The notes below the pieces were generated by a model. That model worked only from the letters and a program-made list of their open reading frames with translations. It made no database searches and had not been told where the DNA came from. The position numbers were made by a program, and so were the translations under genes. Below, piece by piece: positions 7,673-17,285 of a stretch of 64,000 nucleotides of DNA (position 1 is its first letter; every line of letters begins with the position of its first letter). The DNA comes from Pelobium manganitolerans (GTDB lineage: Bacteria; Bacteroidota; Bacteroidia; Sphingobacteriales; Sphingobacteriaceae): positions 124,001 to 188,000 of the forward strand of contig NZ_MBTA01000026.1 of the NCBI RefSeq assembly GCF_003609575.1, in the 5' to 3' direction.

Positions 7673-9463
7673 TTACTTCTTGTTTTTTTGTTGTTGTTGC
7701 AACTGCTGTTGCCTCATCATTTCTTCCATTTTACGCTGAAAGCTGTTCTTCTTTTTAGACTCTGGCTTCTTTTTGTTCTCCTGAATTTGCGCATGGATTT
7801 TATCATCATCAACAAACTTTCTGATAAAGTACTGTTGCGAGAAGGTAAGGATGTTAGCGCAGAAGTAGTAATAATTTAAGCCTGCCGGGTAACTGTTTAA
7901 CACACCAAAGAAAATAATAGGGGTAATGTATCCGATGTATTTCATTTGACCCTGCACGCCGGACACTTGGTTATTAAAATAAGTGTAAATCAGCGTAGAG
8001 AGTGTCATCAGTAAACACATTAAGCTGATATGGCTCCAGCCTAAAATCGGGATTCTAGAGAAAGTGATCAGCTCATCATAGGTGGATAAATCGTGCATCC
8101 ACAAAAAGCTTTCGTGCCTTAGCTCAAATAAATTTGGGAAAAAGTAGAAGAAAGCTAAAATAAACGGCATCTGGAAAACCATTGGCAAACAGCCGCCAAG
8201 TGGGTTAACACCGGCCTGTTTGTACAGCTTTAAATATTCTTGTTGTACCAAAGCTTGGTTGCCTTCGCCTACGCGTGCTTTAATTTCGTCCATTTCTGGC
8301 TTTAAAACCCGCATCTTAGCCATTGATAGGTAAGATTTGTAGGTGAACGGGAAAAGCACCGTTTTAAGGATAATAGTTAATAAAAGGATGATTAAGCCAT
8401 ATCCTAAATTCATGCTTTCAAAAAAGTTGAAAATCGGCAAAACCAAAAAGCGGTTAATCCATTTAAGCGGGCCCCAGCCCATTTTTACTTGTTTTTCTAA
8501 ATCGTAACCCTGAGCCTTTAGCTGGCTAAATTTGTTAGAACCGAAGTAAAATTCTAAATCGTAATTATTGGCGACACTTTGCTTATAAGGCAGGTAAAGT
8601 TGCGCGCCGTAAGCTTTCACGGCCGAGCTATCTGCCAAGGTATTTATTTTCACATGGGCTTTATCAAAACCTTGCTTTGCGATTAAAGCAGCGGAGAAAA
8701 AATGCTCTTTAAAGGAAACCCACTGCGTTTTGCCTTCTTCCAGCACTTTATCATCATCCTTGCTTTCGCTTAGGTAATCCACTTCATTGTCAGCATGTTT
8801 AAAATAAGTGGTAGAGCCCATGCGCTCGTTCTGCAAATCTTTCTCTTGTTGCAGCAAGTGCGTACTCCAATCTAATTGAAGCTTGCCGTTGCTTAGCTTG
8901 TCTTCAAAACCTTTTGCATCAATATTAAATTCCACTTTACTAGCATCCGGAGCCAAAGCATAGCTATAAGTTAAAGCGCCTCCGTTTGCGTTTGCCAATT
9001 GCATCACTACATTTGATGGCGACTGGCTTACGATTTTAAACGCTTGCTCTGAAGTGTTTTGCAGTTGGTTATTGCTTTTGTAAACCAAGCCAAAATGAGT
9101 GTCTTCTGGCTTAAAAAGCACTACCGGTTTTCCGGCATAAGTAGTTTCGTTTTTTACTTGTACGCTAACAATTTTACCGCCCAAGGTAGATAGGCTTACC
9201 TTTAAGTTTTTGTTCTCTAAATAAACTGTTTCTTCTTGGAAACTAGGCGCCGCTTGTGCGGTGTCAACGCCTTCTTTGGCAACGCTATCCGTAATTACCG
9301 CTGCTTTCTTTGTTGCTGTTTGCGGATGGTTTTTCGCTGCGGCGATAGAGTCCTGTACAAACTTCTCTCGTTTTATTTCTTCCTCAGAAGGTTTTAGTAA
9401 AAAGGTGGAACCAACTAAGATTACTAAAATCAGGAATAAGCCTGTAAATGTATTTCTGTCCAT
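7673..9463 (-). CDS. yidC: Membrane protein insertase YidC
   Basis: This inner-membrane insertase works with or without SecYEG. At 596 residues it has the long Gram-negative architecture: an N-terminal membrane anchor (TGLFLILVILVGSTFLL), a large periplasmic beta-sandwich domain (about 30-340), then the conserved five-helix core from about 350 (NLGYGLIILLLTIILKTVLF). The core includes KLYKQAGVNPLGGCLPMVFQ and NYYYFCANILTFSQQYFIR. The hydrophilic tail is Lys/Gln-rich (EEMMRQQQLQQQQKNKK), which may favour ribosome contact. The gene lies 20 bp downstream of pyrG on the same strand, a likely operon, and ends 4 bp from the shared terminator. Confidence 0.97.
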   Translation of the reverse strand: MDRNTFTGLFLILVILVGSTFLLKPSEEEIKREKFVQDSIAAAKNHPQTATKKAAVITDSVAKEGVDTAQAAPSFQEETVYLENKNLKVSLSTLGGKIVSVQVKNETTYAGKPVVLFKPEDTHFGLVYKSNNQLQNTSEQAFKIVSQSPSNVVMQLANANGGALTYSYALAPDASKVEFNIDAKGFEDKLSNGKLQLDWSTHLLQQEKDLQNERMGSTTYFKHADNEVDYLSESKDDDKVLEEGKTQWVSFKEHFFSAALIAKQGFDKAHVKINTLADSSAVKAYGAQLYLPYKQSVANNYDLEFYFGSNKFSQLKAQGYDLEKQVKMGWGPLKWINRFLVLPIFNFFESMNLGYGLIILLLTIILKTVLFPFTYKSYLSMAKMRVLKPEMDEIKARVGEGNQALVQQEYLKLYKQAGVNPLGGCLPMVFQMPFILAFFYFFPNLFELRHESFLWMHDLSTYDELITFSRIPILGWSHISLMCLLMTLSTLIYTYFNNQVSGVQGQMKYIGYITPIIFFGVLNSYPAGLNYYYFCANILTFSQQYFIRKFVDDDKIHAQIQENKKKPESKKKNSFQRKMEEMMRQQQLQQQQKNKK

Positions 9464-9483
9464 TCTATAATGTTATGCTCTTG

Positions 9484-11097
9484 TTATATTTTTTTCTTAG
9501 AGTGCTCTATGGAAGCGGCGACAAATTTAACAAAAAGCGGATGCGGATTTGCAACAGTTGATTTTAGTTCGGGGTGGAACTGTGCTGCCACAAAATAAGG
9601 ATGATTTTTAAGTTCTATAATTTCTACCAGATTATTATCGGGGTTTACGCCAGAAGCAATCATGCCTGCCTTTTCATAGGCAGCTAAATACTCGTTATTA
9701 AACTCGTAGCGATGCCTGTGGCGTTCGCTAATTTTGGTTTTTCCGTAAATATGATGTGCTTTGGTGCCTTTCTTTAACTCGCAAGTGTAAGCGCCCAAAC
9801 GCATGGTGCCGCCTTTCGAGGTTATTTTTTTCTGCTCTTCCATCATAGAAATTACGGCATCGGCTGTATTCTCATCCATCTCGGTGCTGTGCGCATTTTT
9901 TAAGCCCAGCACGTTACGGCCAAACTCAATTACGGCACATTGCATCCCTAAACAGATTCCAAAAAACGGAATGTTATTTTCGCGGATAAATTTAATGGCT
10001 GCAATTTTACCTTCAATGCCACGTGCGCCAAAACCCGGGGCAACCAAAACGCCGTCTAAGTTTCCAAGTTTAGCTTTCACATTGTCTTCCGTAAGCCCTT
10101 CAGAGTGGATGCATTCTACGCGCACTTTGCACTCGTTATAAGCGCCTGCATGTATAAAAGCTTCGGTAATAGATTTATAAGCATCTGGCAGTTCAACATA
10201 TTTGCCTACCAAACCAATTTTTATTTCTGATGTGGGGTTTTTCAGATGGCCTAAAAACTCTTTCCAGCTTTCTAAATCAGGCTCGTTCTTTAATGGGAGC
10301 TTCAGTTTTGATAAAACGGTGCGGTCCAGCTGTTCTTTCAACATCAGTAAAGGAACATCGTAAATGGTTTTTGCATCCGCAGATTCGATAACCGCGTTGA
10401 TGTTTACGTTGCAAAAAAGCGCAATTTTTTTACGTAAATCTTGAGATAGGTGATGCTCTGTACGGCAAACCAAAATATCTGGCTGTATACCATATTCCAA
10501 AAGCATTTTTACCGAGTGTTGTGTCGGTTTTGTTTTCAACTCTCCTGCAGCTGCTAAAAACGGAACTAGGGTTAAGTGGATAACAATGGCATTGTTAGAG
10601 CCTGCTTCCCATTTAAATTGGCGAACTGCCTCTATATATGGTAAAGATTCTATATCGCCCACAGTACCGCCTAACTCGGTAATCACAATGTCGTATTCGC
10701 CGCTTTCGCCAAGCAAACGCATATTGCGTTTAATTTCATCGGTAATATGTGGCACCACTTGCACGGTTTTGCCTAAATATGCGCCCTCGCGCTCGCGGTT
10801 AATTACATTTTGGTAAATGCGGCCGGTAGTAATGTTATTGGCCTGCGTAGTGGGTACGTTTAAAAAACGCTCGTAATGCCCTAAGTCTAAATCTGTTTCG
10901 GCACCATCTTCTGTAACATAGCATTCGCCGTGCTCATAAGGGTTTAGCGTTCCGGGATCGATATTGATATACGGATCAAATTTTTGGATGGTAACGCGGT
11001 AACCTCGTGCTTGCAAAAGTTTGGCTAATGATGCGGAAATGATACCTTTTCCTAAAGACGATGTAACGCCTCCCGTAACAAAAATGTACTTAGTCAT
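9484..11097 (-). CDS. pyrG: CTP synthase
   Basis: The enzyme converts UTP to CTP using ATP and glutamine, the last step of cytosine nucleotide synthesis. The 537-residue protein has the N-terminal synthetase domain ([23 protein letters not shown]-binding loop) and the C-terminal class I glutamine amidotransferase domain from about residue 290. The catalytic Cys lies in [10 protein letters not shown] and the His/Glu pair in FHPELKS. ATG at 11097 is the natural start. yidC follows after 20 bp, so yidC probably depends on the pyrG promoter in the 244-bp divergent gap. Confidence 0.98.
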   Translation of the reverse strand: MTKYIFVTGGVTSSLGKGIISASLAKLLQARGYRVTIQKFDPYINIDPGTLNPYEHGECYVTEDGAETDLDLGHYERFLNVPTTQANNITTGRIYQNVINREREGAYLGKTVQVVPHITDEIKRNMRLLGESGEYDIVITELGGTVGDIESLPYIEAVRQFKWEAGSNNAIVIHLTLVPFLAAAGELKTKPTQHSVKMLLEYGIQPDILVCRTEHHLSQDLRKKIALFCNVNINAVIESADAKTIYDVPLLMLKEQLDRTVLSKLKLPLKNEPDLESWKEFLGHLKNPTSEIKIGLVGKYVELPDAYKSITEAFIHAGAYNECKVRVECIHSEGLTEDNVKAKLGNLDGVLVAPGFGARGIEGKIAAIKFIRENNIPFFGICLGMQCAVIEFGRNVLGLKNAHSTEMDENTADAVISMMEEQKKITSKGGTMRLGAYTCELKKGTKAHHIYGKTKISERHRHRYEFNNEYLAAYEKAGMIASGVNPDNNLVEIIELKNHPYFVAAQFHPELKSTVANPHPLFVKFVAASIEHSKKKI

Positions 11098-11328
11098 GTT
11101 GGATTTGTCGTTTTTTTTAATCTAAAAAGACGGTGAAGGTGGCTTTTTAAATCTGTTTGTACGGGATGCAAAATTAGATTTTTTTTTCGATTTACTGCCA
11201 TCCATCAAAAATGAAATTTTAAATACTTAAGCTCTTGATTAGTTGCGATTAACGCCACCGGCGACGTTTTTTTGCGGTAATTTTAAAGATACAGAAGGGC
11301 AAAAAGCTGTTAAAACGCGCAATTATCT

Positions 11329-11336
11329 TAGATTTG
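11329..11336 (+). promoter_or_regulatory. Candidate -7 box (TAGATTTG)
   Basis: TAGATTTG matches the Bacteroidota TAnnTTTG -7 box and ends 5 nt before the ATG at 11342, which would give a nearly leaderless transcript. No clear TTG lies at the expected -33 distance, so support is partial. It argues against the longer TTG-initiated reading frame from 11243. Confidence 0.4.
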
Positions 11337-11341
11337 TTGCT

Positions 11342-11779
11342 ATGGATTCAGTTTACAAAAGTTTGTTGCTTCGCTATCAAAATTACTTTATAGAGTTTTA
11401 TCAGCTTTTGGAAGATAAAGCGATAATCAAGCAAGAAGATACCGCGTTGGCCGAAAAAGTAAAGCACTTTTTAACGTACTTGCCCGATTTAGCCGGTGAA
11501 TTTGAGCTGGAATTAGATTTTAAATCGCAAACCGGTGAGCTGGAAAATCATTGGCAATTGCAATTGTCTCACGATGGTTTGTCTGTACGGTCTTTTACGG
11601 TCGACGGTTTAGACGAAACCGACGAATGGTATTTCCATTACCGCGATGATACCAAAGAATATGAAGGTAATTTATTTACAGACGGTGATTGGGATTTGTT
11701 TTTAGAAGAGGTAGCCGAAGTTGACGACTTTGACGGGCAAGTTTTAAGCGTGTTTGTAAAGTATGAAGTAGCCGGCTAA
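11342..11779 (+). CDS. Acidic hypothetical protein
   Basis: I do not recognise this 145-residue protein. It is acidic, rich in Asp, Glu, Tyr and Phe. The central part is probably beta-rich (EFELELDFKSQTGELENHW; WYFHYRDDTKEYEGNLF), and a tail follows, DDFDGQVLSVFVKYEV. It has no signal peptide or membrane segment, so it is likely cytoplasmic. The frame stays open to a TTG at 11243, but ATG 11342 directly follows a -7-like box and is preferred. It is convergent with riboflavin synthase, with only 18 bp between the stops. Confidence 0.75.
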   Translation: MDSVYKSLLLRYQNYFIEFYQLLEDKAIIKQEDTALAEKVKHFLTYLPDLAGEFELELDFKSQTGELENHWQLQLSHDGLSVRSFTVDGLDETDEWYFHYRDDTKEYEGNLFTDGDWDLFLEEVAEVDDFDGQVLSVFVKYEVAG

Positions 11780-11797
11780 ATAGCCGACGCACGTGCG

Positions 11798-12382
11798 CTA
11801 TCTCCCCATCAGCCGGGCCACATATTTCCCGATAATATCAAACTCTACATTTACCGTGTCGCGGGGTTTTACGTTTTGAAGGTTGGTATGCTCAAAAGTG
11901 TAAGGGATGATAGCCACCGAAAAACGGTTATTTTCCGAGTTTACCACGGTTAAACTAATTCCGTTTACACATACCGAGCCTTTCTCTACTGTAACATTCC
12001 CTTTGGTTTGGTCATATTCAAACGTGAACAGCCAACTGCCGTTCATATCTTGCAAATCAATACAACGCGCGGTTTGGTCCACATGCCCTTGCACAATATG
12101 CCCGTCTAACCGGGCATTCATTTGCATACAACGCTCTAAATTCACCAAATCGCCAATCCTCAGGGTACCTAAATTTGTCTTTTGCAAAGTTTCATCAATA
12201 GCGGTAACAGTGTGTACGTTAGCATTTACAGCTACCACCGTTAAGCAAACGCCATTATGTGCCACAGACTGATCTATTTTTAAACCGTCAGAAATAGTTG
12301 AGGCAATACTAATATGTAAATTTCCTTTCTCGCTTTCTAAAGCGCTCACTGTGCCCAGCGTTTCTATAATCCCTGTAAACAA
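11798..12382 (-). CDS. ribE: Riboflavin synthase, alpha subunit
   Basis: The enzyme dismutates two 6,7-dimethyl-8-ribityllumazine molecules into riboflavin and the pyrimidine that is recycled. The 194-residue protein has the expected two tandem lumazine-binding repeats. The first begins FTGIIETLGTV, with VAHNGVCLTVV near residue 41. The second begins near residue 98 with DGHIVQGHVDQTA and GSVCVNGISLTVV. The start codon is TTG at 12382: the canonical N-terminus MFTGIIE is reproduced exactly there, and an in-frame TAG lies just upstream. It acts in the same pathway as ribD (4329-5378), although the two genes are 6.4 kb apart and on opposite strands. Confidence 0.96.
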   Translation of the reverse strand: MFTGIIETLGTVSALESEKGNLHISIASTISDGLKIDQSVAHNGVCLTVVAVNANVHTVTAIDETLQKTNLGTLRIGDLVNLERCMQMNARLDGHIVQGHVDQTARCIDLQDMNGSWLFTFEYDQTKGNVTVEKGSVCVNGISLTVVNSENNRFSVAIIPYTFEHTNLQNVKPRDTVNVEFDIIGKYVARLMGR

Positions 12383-12474
12383 AACCGATATGTTCTATTG
12401 AAAAACGGTGTAAATGTAACAGGTAAAGCGCTAAAAAGCAATTGAAGAGCTTTGCTTTTTTTAACCCTAAATAA

Positions 12475-12495
12475 ATAGTTGAAACGGTCAACTAT
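12475..12495. promoter_or_regulatory. Palindrome ATAGTTG-N7-CAACTAT, possible operator
   Basis: This inverted repeat has 7-bp arms and the spacer AAACGGT. It lies in the divergent gap, 94 bp before ribE and 50 bp before the GAF kinase gene. The same TAGTTG-N7-CAACTA arms and spacer length occur at 60970-60988, 30 bp upstream of a MarR-family gene. The size and symmetry suit a MarR dimer, but binding is inference. Confidence 0.5.
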
Positions 12496-12543
12496 AAATA
12501 ATTATTGATATATTGCATTACATAACATCACACACCTAATTTG

Positions 12544-13794
12544 ATGAATCTGAATATCACAGGCGAAGTTCCAAACATTGATGATGTTTATCAATTAACT
12601 TCCGTTCTTTTACAGGATAACGAAAACAGTTTAGATAATTTATTAAAAGCCAGTTGCAAGCTTTTTAACGCAGAGCTAGGCGTTATTTGTTTGCTTAAAG
12701 ATAATAAGTACTTGGTACAGGGCGTGCATTCTAGCTTGCCGTACGAGGTTGATTTTGGACAGGTTGCCAATTTGGCCGACACATTTTGCTACCATGCAAC
12801 ACAACGTGGCGAAGTTTTGGCCTTGCCAGATGTTGCCAATTCAGAATATAGCCACTTACCGTGTTGCCAGGTGTTAAAAGCAAAAAGTTACATTGGCATC
12901 CCGCTGGTTTTAGATAATAAAGAAGTAGGAACCATCAATTTTTCGTCGCGCGAAGTGCGGCCAGATGGGTATAGCCAAGCCGAACTGAATTTATTGGCTT
13001 ACTTAAACCAGTGGGTTAGCCAGCATTTAAACCGTGCTTATTACAAAGAAACCCTGCATAAAAACAACCTCGAGCTTAACGCTAAAAATAAAGCACTGCA
13101 GACGCTAATTGAAGAAAACAACCAATTGATGCAAATTTTGGTGCACGACTTAAAATCGCCTTTAAGCAACATTAAAATGCTCTCTTATCTTTTTCAGGAT
13201 TTTGCGAGGGATAAGGATAGCGAGGAGCTCATCAGCATTTTTAATAAAAGCCTAGACTACGTTTTTCACCTGATAGAGCAGATGGAAACGCTAAATAATA
13301 TGGAAACTTTTTCTACAAATAACTATGTAGAAGAGTTTAATATAGTTGATTTTATAAGGGCAAATCTAAAAGACTTTACCAATGCGGCCGAGTCTAAAGC
13401 CATTAAATTAAATTTTGAGGCCGATGTTCAGAAACCGGTGATAAACACGGATATGAACTTTTTGAAACGCATTATGTACAACTTGATTTCTAACGCCATC
13501 AAATTTTCGCCTTTTGAGAAGCAAATAGCTGTTAAAGTACACCAAACAATTGATGGCTTTGATATTTCTATCGCCGATGAAGGTCCTGGTATTAGCGATG
13601 GCGAGTTTTCAAAGCTTTTCCAAAAATTTGCTAAGCTAAACAACCGTCCCACCAATTCCGAAAGTTCATCTGGCCTAGGTTTATTTATTGTTAAAGAGTT
13701 GTTAAAGAAAATAAACGGTGATATTAAGGTGGAAAGTCAAGTGAATAACGGCAGTACATTTACCATCAGTCTGCCCTTTTCTGTAGAAGCTTAG
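12544..13794 (+). CDS. GAF-domain sensor histidine kinase
   Basis: This is a soluble two-component kinase of about 416 residues. A GAF sensor domain (about 20-165) carries cysteines in TFCYHATQRGE and HLPCCQVLKAKSYIGIPL. A short coiled coil follows. The dimerisation domain has the phospho-acceptor His near residue 201 (LVHDLKSPLSNIKML). The ATPase domain (about 295-415) has NLISNAIKFSP, IADEGPGI and SSGLGLFIVKELL. It has no membrane segment, so it senses a cytoplasmic signal or redox state. ATG 12544 is chosen; a TTG directly precedes it. No receiver gene is adjacent, so its partner is unknown. Confidence 0.9.
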   Translation: MNLNITGEVPNIDDVYQLTSVLLQDNENSLDNLLKASCKLFNAELGVICLLKDNKYLVQGVHSSLPYEVDFGQVANLADTFCYHATQRGEVLALPDVANSEYSHLPCCQVLKAKSYIGIPLVLDNKEVGTINFSSREVRPDGYSQAELNLLAYLNQWVSQHLNRAYYKETLHKNNLELNAKNKALQTLIEENNQLMQILVHDLKSPLSNIKMLSYLFQDFARDKDSEELISIFNKSLDYVFHLIEQMETLNNMETFSTNNYVEEFNIVDFIRANLKDFTNAAESKAIKLNFEADVQKPVINTDMNFLKRIMYNLISNAIKFSPFEKQIAVKVHQTIDGFDISIADEGPGISDGEFSKLFQKFAKLNNRPTNSESSSGLGLFIVKELLKKINGDIKVESQVNNGSTFTISLPFSVEA

Positions 13795-13850
13795 GGGCTT
13801 TCCACAATTATCCTAATTATCCACAATTAAGGTGGGGCAACATTAATTTA

Positions 13851-13858
13851 TAACTTTG
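13851..13858 (+). promoter_or_regulatory. Candidate -7 box of mutS
   Basis: TAACTTTG, identical to the proS -7 box, lies 19 nt before the TTG start of mutS. No TTG is found at the expected -33 distance. It supports an mutS start at 13878. Confidence 0.5.
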
Positions 13859-13877
13859 CGTTTTAAAACTTAAAACC

Positions 13878-16484
13878 TTGGCAAAAAGCAAAGAAACCCC
13901 ATTAATGACGCAGTATAACCAGATAAAAGGAAAATATCCTGGTGCGCTGCTTTTGTTTAGGGTGGGCGATTTTTACGAGACTTTTGGCGAGGACGCGGTG
14001 AAGGCATCCCAAATTTTGGGCATTGTGCTTACTAAACGCGCAAACGGTTCGGCATCTCATATAGAGCTGGCCGGTTTTCCGCATCATTCTATAGAAACCT
14101 ACTTACCAAAACTCGTTAGGGCAGGGCAAAGGGTGGCAATTTGCGATCAGTTGGAAGATCCTAAAGCGGTAAAAGGGATAGTTAAGCGCGGTGTAACAGA
14201 ATTGGTTACCCCGGGTGTGGCCTATAGCGAAAATATTGTTCAACAAAAATCTAATAATTACTTAGCCTGTTTGCATTTCGAGAAACAATCTGTGGGCATT
14301 GCTTTCTTAGATATTTCTACCGGAGAGTTTTTAGTGGCCCAAGGCAGTAGTAATTATATAGATAAGTTACTCCAAAGCTTTAAACCAAGTGAGCTAATAT
14401 TTTCAAAATCAAAGCTTAAAGAATTTAATGAGCTTTTCGGGAACGGATTTTACACTTATACGCTTGACGACTGGGCATTTACCAGTGATTACGCCCAAGA
14501 AACTTTACTCAAACATTTTGAAGTAAAATCATTAAAAGGTTTTGGGATAGAGCGCTTGCCTTTGGGGATTGTTGCGGCCGGCGTGGCCTTGCATTATTTA
14601 GGAGAGACAGAGCATCGGCAATTGCAGCACATCAGCAATATTTCGCGCATTGAGGAAGACCGTTACATGTGGCTGGATAAGTTTACCATCCGCAATTTAG
14701 AGCTTATCGGATCAAGCAACGAGAACGCAAAAACGCTGATAGATGTGCTGGATAAAACATCGTGCGCTATGGGCGCGCGCATGTTACGCAAATGGATGGT
14801 GATGCCTTTAAAAGAGGAAAGACCCATTCAGGAGCGCTTAGCGGTGGTTGACTTTTTTTATGCTCAGGCAGATATCAGACACCAGTTACAGCACTGCGTA
14901 AGGCAGGTTGGCGATTTGGAACGTTTGGTCTCTAAAATCGGTTTACAGAAAACCAATCCGCGCGAGTTAATTCAACTTAAAAAGGCGTTGAGCGCCATTG
15001 CAGAGATTAAGGAAATTGCCGAACAAAGCGGGCAGGACTCTTTAAAGCGCATTGCCGAACAAATTAACCTCTGCGTTTCTATCCGCGAAAAGATAGAGAA
15101 AGAATTACAAGCCGATCCGCCGGTGGCTATCAACAAGGGCAATGTATTGGCCAGCGGTATTGACCCTGAACTAGATCGCTTGCGTAAAATCGCCTTCGGC
15201 GGAAAAGATTATTTGTTGGAACTGCAAAAGCGCGAAGCAGAAATTACCGGCATTAGCTCGCTTAAAATAGCTTTTAACAACGTTTTCGGCTATTATTTAG
15301 AGGTTTCAAATACACATAAAGATAAAGTTCCGGCAGACTGGATTAGGAAACAAACGTTAGTAAATGCCGAACGCTACATTACTCCCGAACTTAAAGAATA
15401 CGAGGACCAGATTTTAGGTGCCGAAGAAAAAATTTTAGCGATAGAAACCCGCTTGTTCGCCGATTTGGTGGCGAGTATCTCGGATTTTATTAAACCCATC
15501 CAACTAAACGCTTTTTTAATTGCACAGTTGGATGTTTTATTGTGCTTTGCCGAGGTCGCGGTAAAAAATCACTATGTAAAGCCCAAAATCAGCAATGATA
15601 AAGCGCTGGACATTAAAGGAGGAAGACATCCGGTAATTGAACAAAATTTGCCTTTGGGCGAGGAATATATCACTAACAGCGTTTATCTGGATAACGAGTC
15701 GCAGCAGATCATCATCATCACGGGGCCCAACATGGCCGGTAAATCCGCGCTGTTGCGGCAAACGGGTTTAATTGTTTTGATGGCGCAAATGGGCTGTTTT
15801 GTGCCGGCAAAAGAGGCCAGTGTGGGTATTGTCGACAAAATTTTCACTAGGGTAGGCGCATCGGATAATTTATCATCGGGCGAGTCGACGTTTATGGTGG
15901 AGATGAATGAGACGGCCAGTATTTTAAATAACTTATCGGACCGGAGTTTGATTTTGCTTGATGAAATAGGGCGTGGAACCTCAACCTATGATGGAATTTC
16001 CATTGCTTGGTCTATTGCCGAATATTTGCATAATCATCCATCGGCGAAAGCCAAAACCCTTTTTGCAACGCATTACCACGAGCTTAACGAGCTAAGCAAT
16101 TCCTTTAACCGGATTAAAAATTACAACGTATCCGTAAAAGAGGTAAGCAATAAAGTGATTTTTCTTAGAAAACTGGTGCCCGGCGGTAGCGAGCACAGTT
16201 TCGGGATTCACGTGGCCAAAATGGCCGGTATGCCATCACCGGTGCTTAAAAGGGCCAACGAAATTTTGTTGCGCTTAGAAAATGAGCGTACCGGAGGCGA
16301 GCATGTGAAGGCCAGTTTAATGAAAATGCAAAAGCAGCCTGTGCAGTTGCAGATGTTTTCTTTGGAAGACCCTGTTTTAATAAAAATACGAGATGTGCTC
16401 AATAATTTAGATGTAAACACGTTAACCCCTGTAGAGGCTTTAATGAAACTTGATGAAATTCAGAAAGTTTTAAAAAAATCTTAA
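13878..16484 (+). CDS. mutS: DNA mismatch repair protein MutS
   Basis: MutS recognises mismatches and small loops and starts mismatch repair with MutL. The 868-residue protein has the full architecture. The mismatch-binding domain carries the Phe-x-Glu motif in [12 protein letters not shown] near residue 36, and the connector, lever and clamp regions follow. The C-terminal ABC-type ATPase has Walker [14 protein letters not shown] near residue 616, a signature region [15 protein letters not shown], Walker [13 protein letters not shown] and ATHYHEL. The start is TTG 13878 ([20 protein letters not shown]), typical of Bacteroidota MutS, and sits behind a -7 box. The NlpC/P60 gene follows after 3 bp. 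Confidence 0.97.
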   Translation: MAKSKETPLMTQYNQIKGKYPGALLLFRVGDFYETFGEDAVKASQILGIVLTKRANGSASHIELAGFPHHSIETYLPKLVRAGQRVAICDQLEDPKAVKGIVKRGVTELVTPGVAYSENIVQQKSNNYLACLHFEKQSVGIAFLDISTGEFLVAQGSSNYIDKLLQSFKPSELIFSKSKLKEFNELFGNGFYTYTLDDWAFTSDYAQETLLKHFEVKSLKGFGIERLPLGIVAAGVALHYLGETEHRQLQHISNISRIEEDRYMWLDKFTIRNLELIGSSNENAKTLIDVLDKTSCAMGARMLRKWMVMPLKEERPIQERLAVVDFFYAQADIRHQLQHCVRQVGDLERLVSKIGLQKTNPRELIQLKKALSAIAEIKEIAEQSGQDSLKRIAEQINLCVSIREKIEKELQADPPVAINKGNVLASGIDPELDRLRKIAFGGKDYLLELQKREAEITGISSLKIAFNNVFGYYLEVSNTHKDKVPADWIRKQTLVNAERYITPELKEYEDQILGAEEKILAIETRLFADLVASISDFIKPIQLNAFLIAQLDVLLCFAEVAVKNHYVKPKISNDKALDIKGGRHPVIEQNLPLGEEYITNSVYLDNESQQIIIITGPNMAGKSALLRQTGLIVLMAQMGCFVPAKEASVGIVDKIFTRVGASDNLSSGESTFMVEMNETASILNNLSDRSLILLDEIGRGTSTYDGISIAWSIAEYLHNHPSAKAKTLFATHYHELNELSNSFNRIKNYNVSVKEVSNKVIFLRKLVPGGSEHSFGIHVAKMAGMPSPVLKRANEILLRLENERTGGEHVKASLMKMQKQPVQLQMFSLEDPVLIKIRDVLNNLDVNTLTPVEALMKLDEIQKVLKKS

Positions 16485-16487
16485 TCA

Positions 16488-17048
16488 ATGGTGCTTTTAT
16501 GGTTTAAACCATCATTTCTCACAAATTTACGGCCATTGCTATTCATTTTGGCAATTGCTTCTTGCACGCTTTTCTCTTGCAAGTCAAAGAAAAATTTAAG
16601 TCCAAAAACCCGCTTTGAAAAACCAAGTAACCGCATTGCCAATAAATATGCAGAGGTGATGGAGGTTTCAAAGCGAAAGATAGAAAACGGCAATCTTTAC
16701 AGTTTTATCAACGATTGGGAAGGCACACGCTATCAATTTGGAGGTTTAAGCAAGAAAGGCGTGGATTGTTCGGGTCTTGTTTATCTGATATACCGGGATG
16801 TTTACGGCCGCGAAATTCCACGGATGACCAGCCAGCAAGTGCAGGTAATTAAACGGAAATATGAAAGTCAGTTGCGCGAAGGCGATTTGGTGTTTTTTGA
16901 TTACGACGGTAAAAAGTTTAGCCATGTGGGCCTATATCTGCAAAACGGCTATTACGTACATGCCAGCACACGGAAAGGCGTGATAATAGAAAAACTTAGA
17001 AATCCTTATACCTATAAATATTTTTATCGAGGAGGAACGGTTAAGTAG
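16488..17048 (+). CDS. NlpC/P60 family (C40) lipoprotein peptidase
   Basis: This is a predicted envelope cell-wall hydrolase that cuts peptide bonds in peptidoglycan stems. An N-terminal hydrophobic stretch (LLFILAIASCTLFSC) has a lipobox at LFSC, so it is probably a lipoprotein. The NlpC/P60 domain starts near residue 75. The catalytic Cys is about residue 94 in KGVDCSGLVYLIYRDVYG, the His about residue 146 in FSHVGLYL, and the third polar residue is the His in YYVHAST. It lies 3 bp after mutS and is probably cotranscribed, although the functions look unrelated. Low-complexity words begin right after its TAG stop. Confidence 0.92.
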   Translation: MVLLWFKPSFLTNLRPLLFILAIASCTLFSCKSKKNLSPKTRFEKPSNRIANKYAEVMEVSKRKIENGNLYSFINDWEGTRYQFGGLSKKGVDCSGLVYLIYRDVYGREIPRMTSQQVQVIKRKYESQLREGDLVFFDYDGKKFSHVGLYLQNGYYVHASTRKGVIIEKLRNPYTYKYFYRGGTVK

Positions 17049-17112
17049 GGGGGCAGGTGCCAGTTTGTTAGTTTTCAGGTGGGTAGGTGTGGCTAAGAGC
17101 TAGCTTTTAGTT
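17049..17112. repeat. Low-complexity words after the NlpC/P60 stop
   Basis: CAGTTTGTTAG, CAGGTGGGTAGGTG and similar words begin at the stop codon. They belong to the TTAGTTTGTTAGG class also seen after galK and after the receiver gene ending at 46644. Confidence 0.55.
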
Positions 17113-17154
17113 ACTTGGTATTTGGTGTGTTGGCCGTAGCAGTTTTTTTGATGC

Positions 17155-17180
17155 TAATAAAAAAAACGGGCTAATGCCCG
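17155..17180 (-). terminator. Rho-independent terminator downstream of galK
   Basis: The hairpin CGGGC-loop-GCCCG is followed on the minus strand by a run of eight T. It lies about 100 nt past the galK stop. The plus-strand side has no T run. Confidence 0.7.
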
Positions 17181-17254
17181 CTCTCTTATTTTCTTAGAAA
17201 CGTGGTTTATGTTAGAAAATGGCCCCGATCAACGAACGCCTAGCCGACAAAGTC

Positions 17255-17285
17255 CTAATAAACTAACCACCTAACAAACTAATCA
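17255..17285. repeat. Low-complexity words spanning the galK stop
   Basis: On the minus strand the galK TAG stop is part of GATTAGTTTGTTAGGTGG followed by TTAGTTTATTAGG. This is the same oriented word class as after 17048 and 46644. Confidence 0.6.

Noticed and set aside
11243-11341. TTG-initiated extension of the acidic hypothetical protein
   Set aside because: A -7-like box sits just before ATG 11342, and the extension has a different, basic composition.
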